A DNA stretch of 6,035 bases from CAYJPA01 sp964371945 (GTDB lineage Bacteria > Chloroflexota > Chloroflexia > Thermomicrobiales > UBA6265): NCBI GenBank assembly GCA_964371945.1, contig CAYJPA010000144.1, forward strand, positions 1-6,035, in the 5' to 3' direction. The number at the start of each line of letters is the position of its first letter. The stretch's first letter is position 1. Positions 4,990 through 6,035 of the stretch are shown in pieces. A program made the translations under genes and the position numbers. The notes under the pieces were generated by a model. The model worked only from the letters and a program-made list of their open reading frames with translations. It had not been told where the DNA came from and made no database searches.

Positions 4990-6035
4990 TGATTCGTCCT
5001 TCCGCGTTCGAGCACGTAGTAGTTGTCTCGCTCGCCGGCTTCGGTCAGTCCGCTCGCGAACCCAGTTATCCGGTAATCGCCCAGGCTGGAATGAACGGAG
5101 ATCGCCGCCGGACCGTCGGACTCGACATCCTCGAAGACTCGCGTTTTGGTCGGAAGCAGACCGGTGAGCACCTCGCGCATCTCCTGGCGCCAATGAGTCG
5201 CTTTCGCTGGATCAGACTGCATCAAGGCGTCGATGTCCCCAGGTATCCGGTAGCGCATCCGCATGGGCGCCCGCGCTCTCAGCACCGCCGAGGCTTCGGT
5301 GGTCAACTCGGGGAGATCGGAGACACTTGAAGGCAACCGCGTGTGGTGCACACGGGTATGCACATCGAACAATCGTCGATACGTTGCGGTCGAATGCAGG
5401 TCCCATCTGGCCGTGAAGCGATCCGACGGCACATCCCCATAGAGCACGCTCCTCAGAATTCCATATTTGTCGATCGACAGCTCATCGACAACCGCGCCCA
5501 GTTTTTCCAGGTTCAAACGGGCGTTCGCTCCGCGCATCGGATCGAAGGTCCATTGCATCTTGGTGTGGCCGTTTCGTAGGGCGATATAGGCCTGGACGAC
5601 TTTGAGATACCAGCCGATATCGCGGGCGCCGCGAACCGTTTCGTGCACGCCGAGCATGTGCGATACGAACGTGCCCGAAGGAGAACCGGCGCCAATCACG
5701 AAACCGAGCCAGCCGTCGTAGTTGAATCCTTTCGCAAGTTGGTACGCGACGAGCAATGCCCCGCCGGTGTCACGCAGAACCGCCAGAAGATTGACCGGCA
5801 CGAGCTCCTCGCCCGGCATCCCCCACACGCGTGCTTGCAGGCGAACCACGAGCGTCAGCGCATCGATATCCCTGCGGTCGTAGCCATCGTAGTCATACGA
5901 CGGCGCCTGCGCATGCTCCCATCCAAGCTCGCAGAAGACGATCGGTCCGAGCTCGTTGTCCTCTTTGAGCCATCCATTGTGAAAAGGGCGAAGCCCAAAG
6001 CGCTCTGGATTGAACGCGGCCAGCGCATCAGCGTG
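4986..6035 (-). CDS. COG3375-type GNAT acyltransferase, 5' end beyond the right edge
   Basis: The frame is open from the right edge to TGA 4986-4988, giving 349 visible residues. Residues about 60-210 form a GNAT domain of the COG3375 kind: VVRLQARVWGMPGEELVP (63-80), SHMLGVH (125-131), a modified acyl-CoA loop RGARDIGWYLK (135-145), then QWTFDPMRGANARLNLEKLG (161-180) and YGD-VPSDRF (199-207). The C-terminal part has IPGDIDALMQSDP (264-276), also typical of this family, which runs to about 280-300 residues. A homologous GNAT is the proposed D-amino acid N-succinyltransferase paired with N-succinylamino acid racemase; the 4-nt overlap with the racemase fits. No ATG, and no start with a Shine-Dalgarno sequence, occurs in frame in the visible part. 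The GTG at 5849 would cut off the first strand of the domain. So the gene very probably starts outside the window, with roughly 45 unrecognised extra residues already visible (1-45, including FNPERFGLRPFHNGW). Confidence 0.88.
   Translation of the reverse strand, partial: HADALAAFNPERFGLRPFHNGWLKEDNELGPIVFCELGWEHAQAPSYDYDGYDRRDIDALTLVVRLQARVWGMPGEELVPVNLLAVLRDTGGALLVAYQLAKGFNYDGWLGFVIGAGSPSGTFVSHMLGVHETVRGARDIGWYLKVVQAYIALRNGHTKMQWTFDPMRGANARLNLEKLGAVVDELSIDKYGILRSVLYGDVPSDRFTARWDLHSTATYRRLFDVHTRVHHTRLPSSVSDLPELTTEASAVLRARAPMRMRYRIPGDIDALMQSDPAKATHWRQEMREVLTGLLPTKTRVFEDVESDGPAAISVHSSLGDYRITGFASGLTEAGERDNYYVLERGRTNQ
4997..5003 (-). promoter_or_regulatory. Ribosome binding site of the racemase gene
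   Basis: GGAAGGA lies 7 nt before the ATG at 4989, within the last codons of the GNAT gene. It supports the 382-residue product over an upstream in-frame start at 5193. Confidence 0.75.

Noticed and set aside
4990..5193. Longer 450-residue form of the racemase starting at 5193
   Set aside because: The 68 extra residues lie wholly inside the GNAT gene, have no racemase homology, and the ATG at 4989 has a good ribosome binding site and a classic ATGA overlap.
5847..5849. GTG 5849 as the true start of the GNAT gene
   Set aside because: No Shine-Dalgarno sequence precedes it, and it would remove the first strand of the acyltransferase fold while the frame stays open upstream.

Overview
The window is GC-rich bacterial DNA with several GTG starts and tightly packed genes. 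The proteins vaguely suggest a Chloroflexota-like (Thermomicrobiales-type) or other high-GC environmental bacterium. That is an impression from familiar sequence flavour, not a result. I see no RNA gene, insertion sequence, CRISPR array, integrase or origin.

Right part (2108-6035, minus strand): an intact, compact operon read right to left. It holds a GNAT-type acyltransferase of the COG3375 kind (runs off the right edge), an enolase-superfamily o-succinylbenzoate synthase / N-acylamino acid racemase, an EamA/DMT ten-helix transporter, and an AUH-like enoyl-CoA hydratase. Successive genes are joined by an ATGA overlap, a 15-nt gap and a GTGA overlap. GNAT plus racemase are two of the three enzymes of the known N-succinylamino acid racemase route that converts D- to L-amino acids. 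The third, an L-specific desuccinylase, is not visible here. The transporter and the leucine-catabolism-like hydratase could connect this to amino acid traffic and breakdown (inference).

Middle part (566-2100): a decayed zone. On the plus strand lies a DUF1349 (concanavalin A-like) gene broken by a one-base deletion. On the minus strand lies a thioredoxin-like gene followed by a CcdA-like membrane reductase gene, joined by an ATGA overlap. The thioredoxin can be restored to 108 residues with a CENC active site by adding two bases. The CcdA gene has two in-frame stop codons, one frameshift and a glycine at the first conserved cysteine. The lesions stop at the intact operon, which argues for real gene decay over poor sequence quality, but reads are needed to decide.

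Left part (1-565): the 5' end of a secreted protein gene (minus strand) that continues off the left edge. Its leader contains a 9-bp hairpin that pairs fully, with G-U wobbles, only in the minus-strand transcript. The 243-nt gap upstream also holds two short 6-2-6 palindromes with no assigned role.
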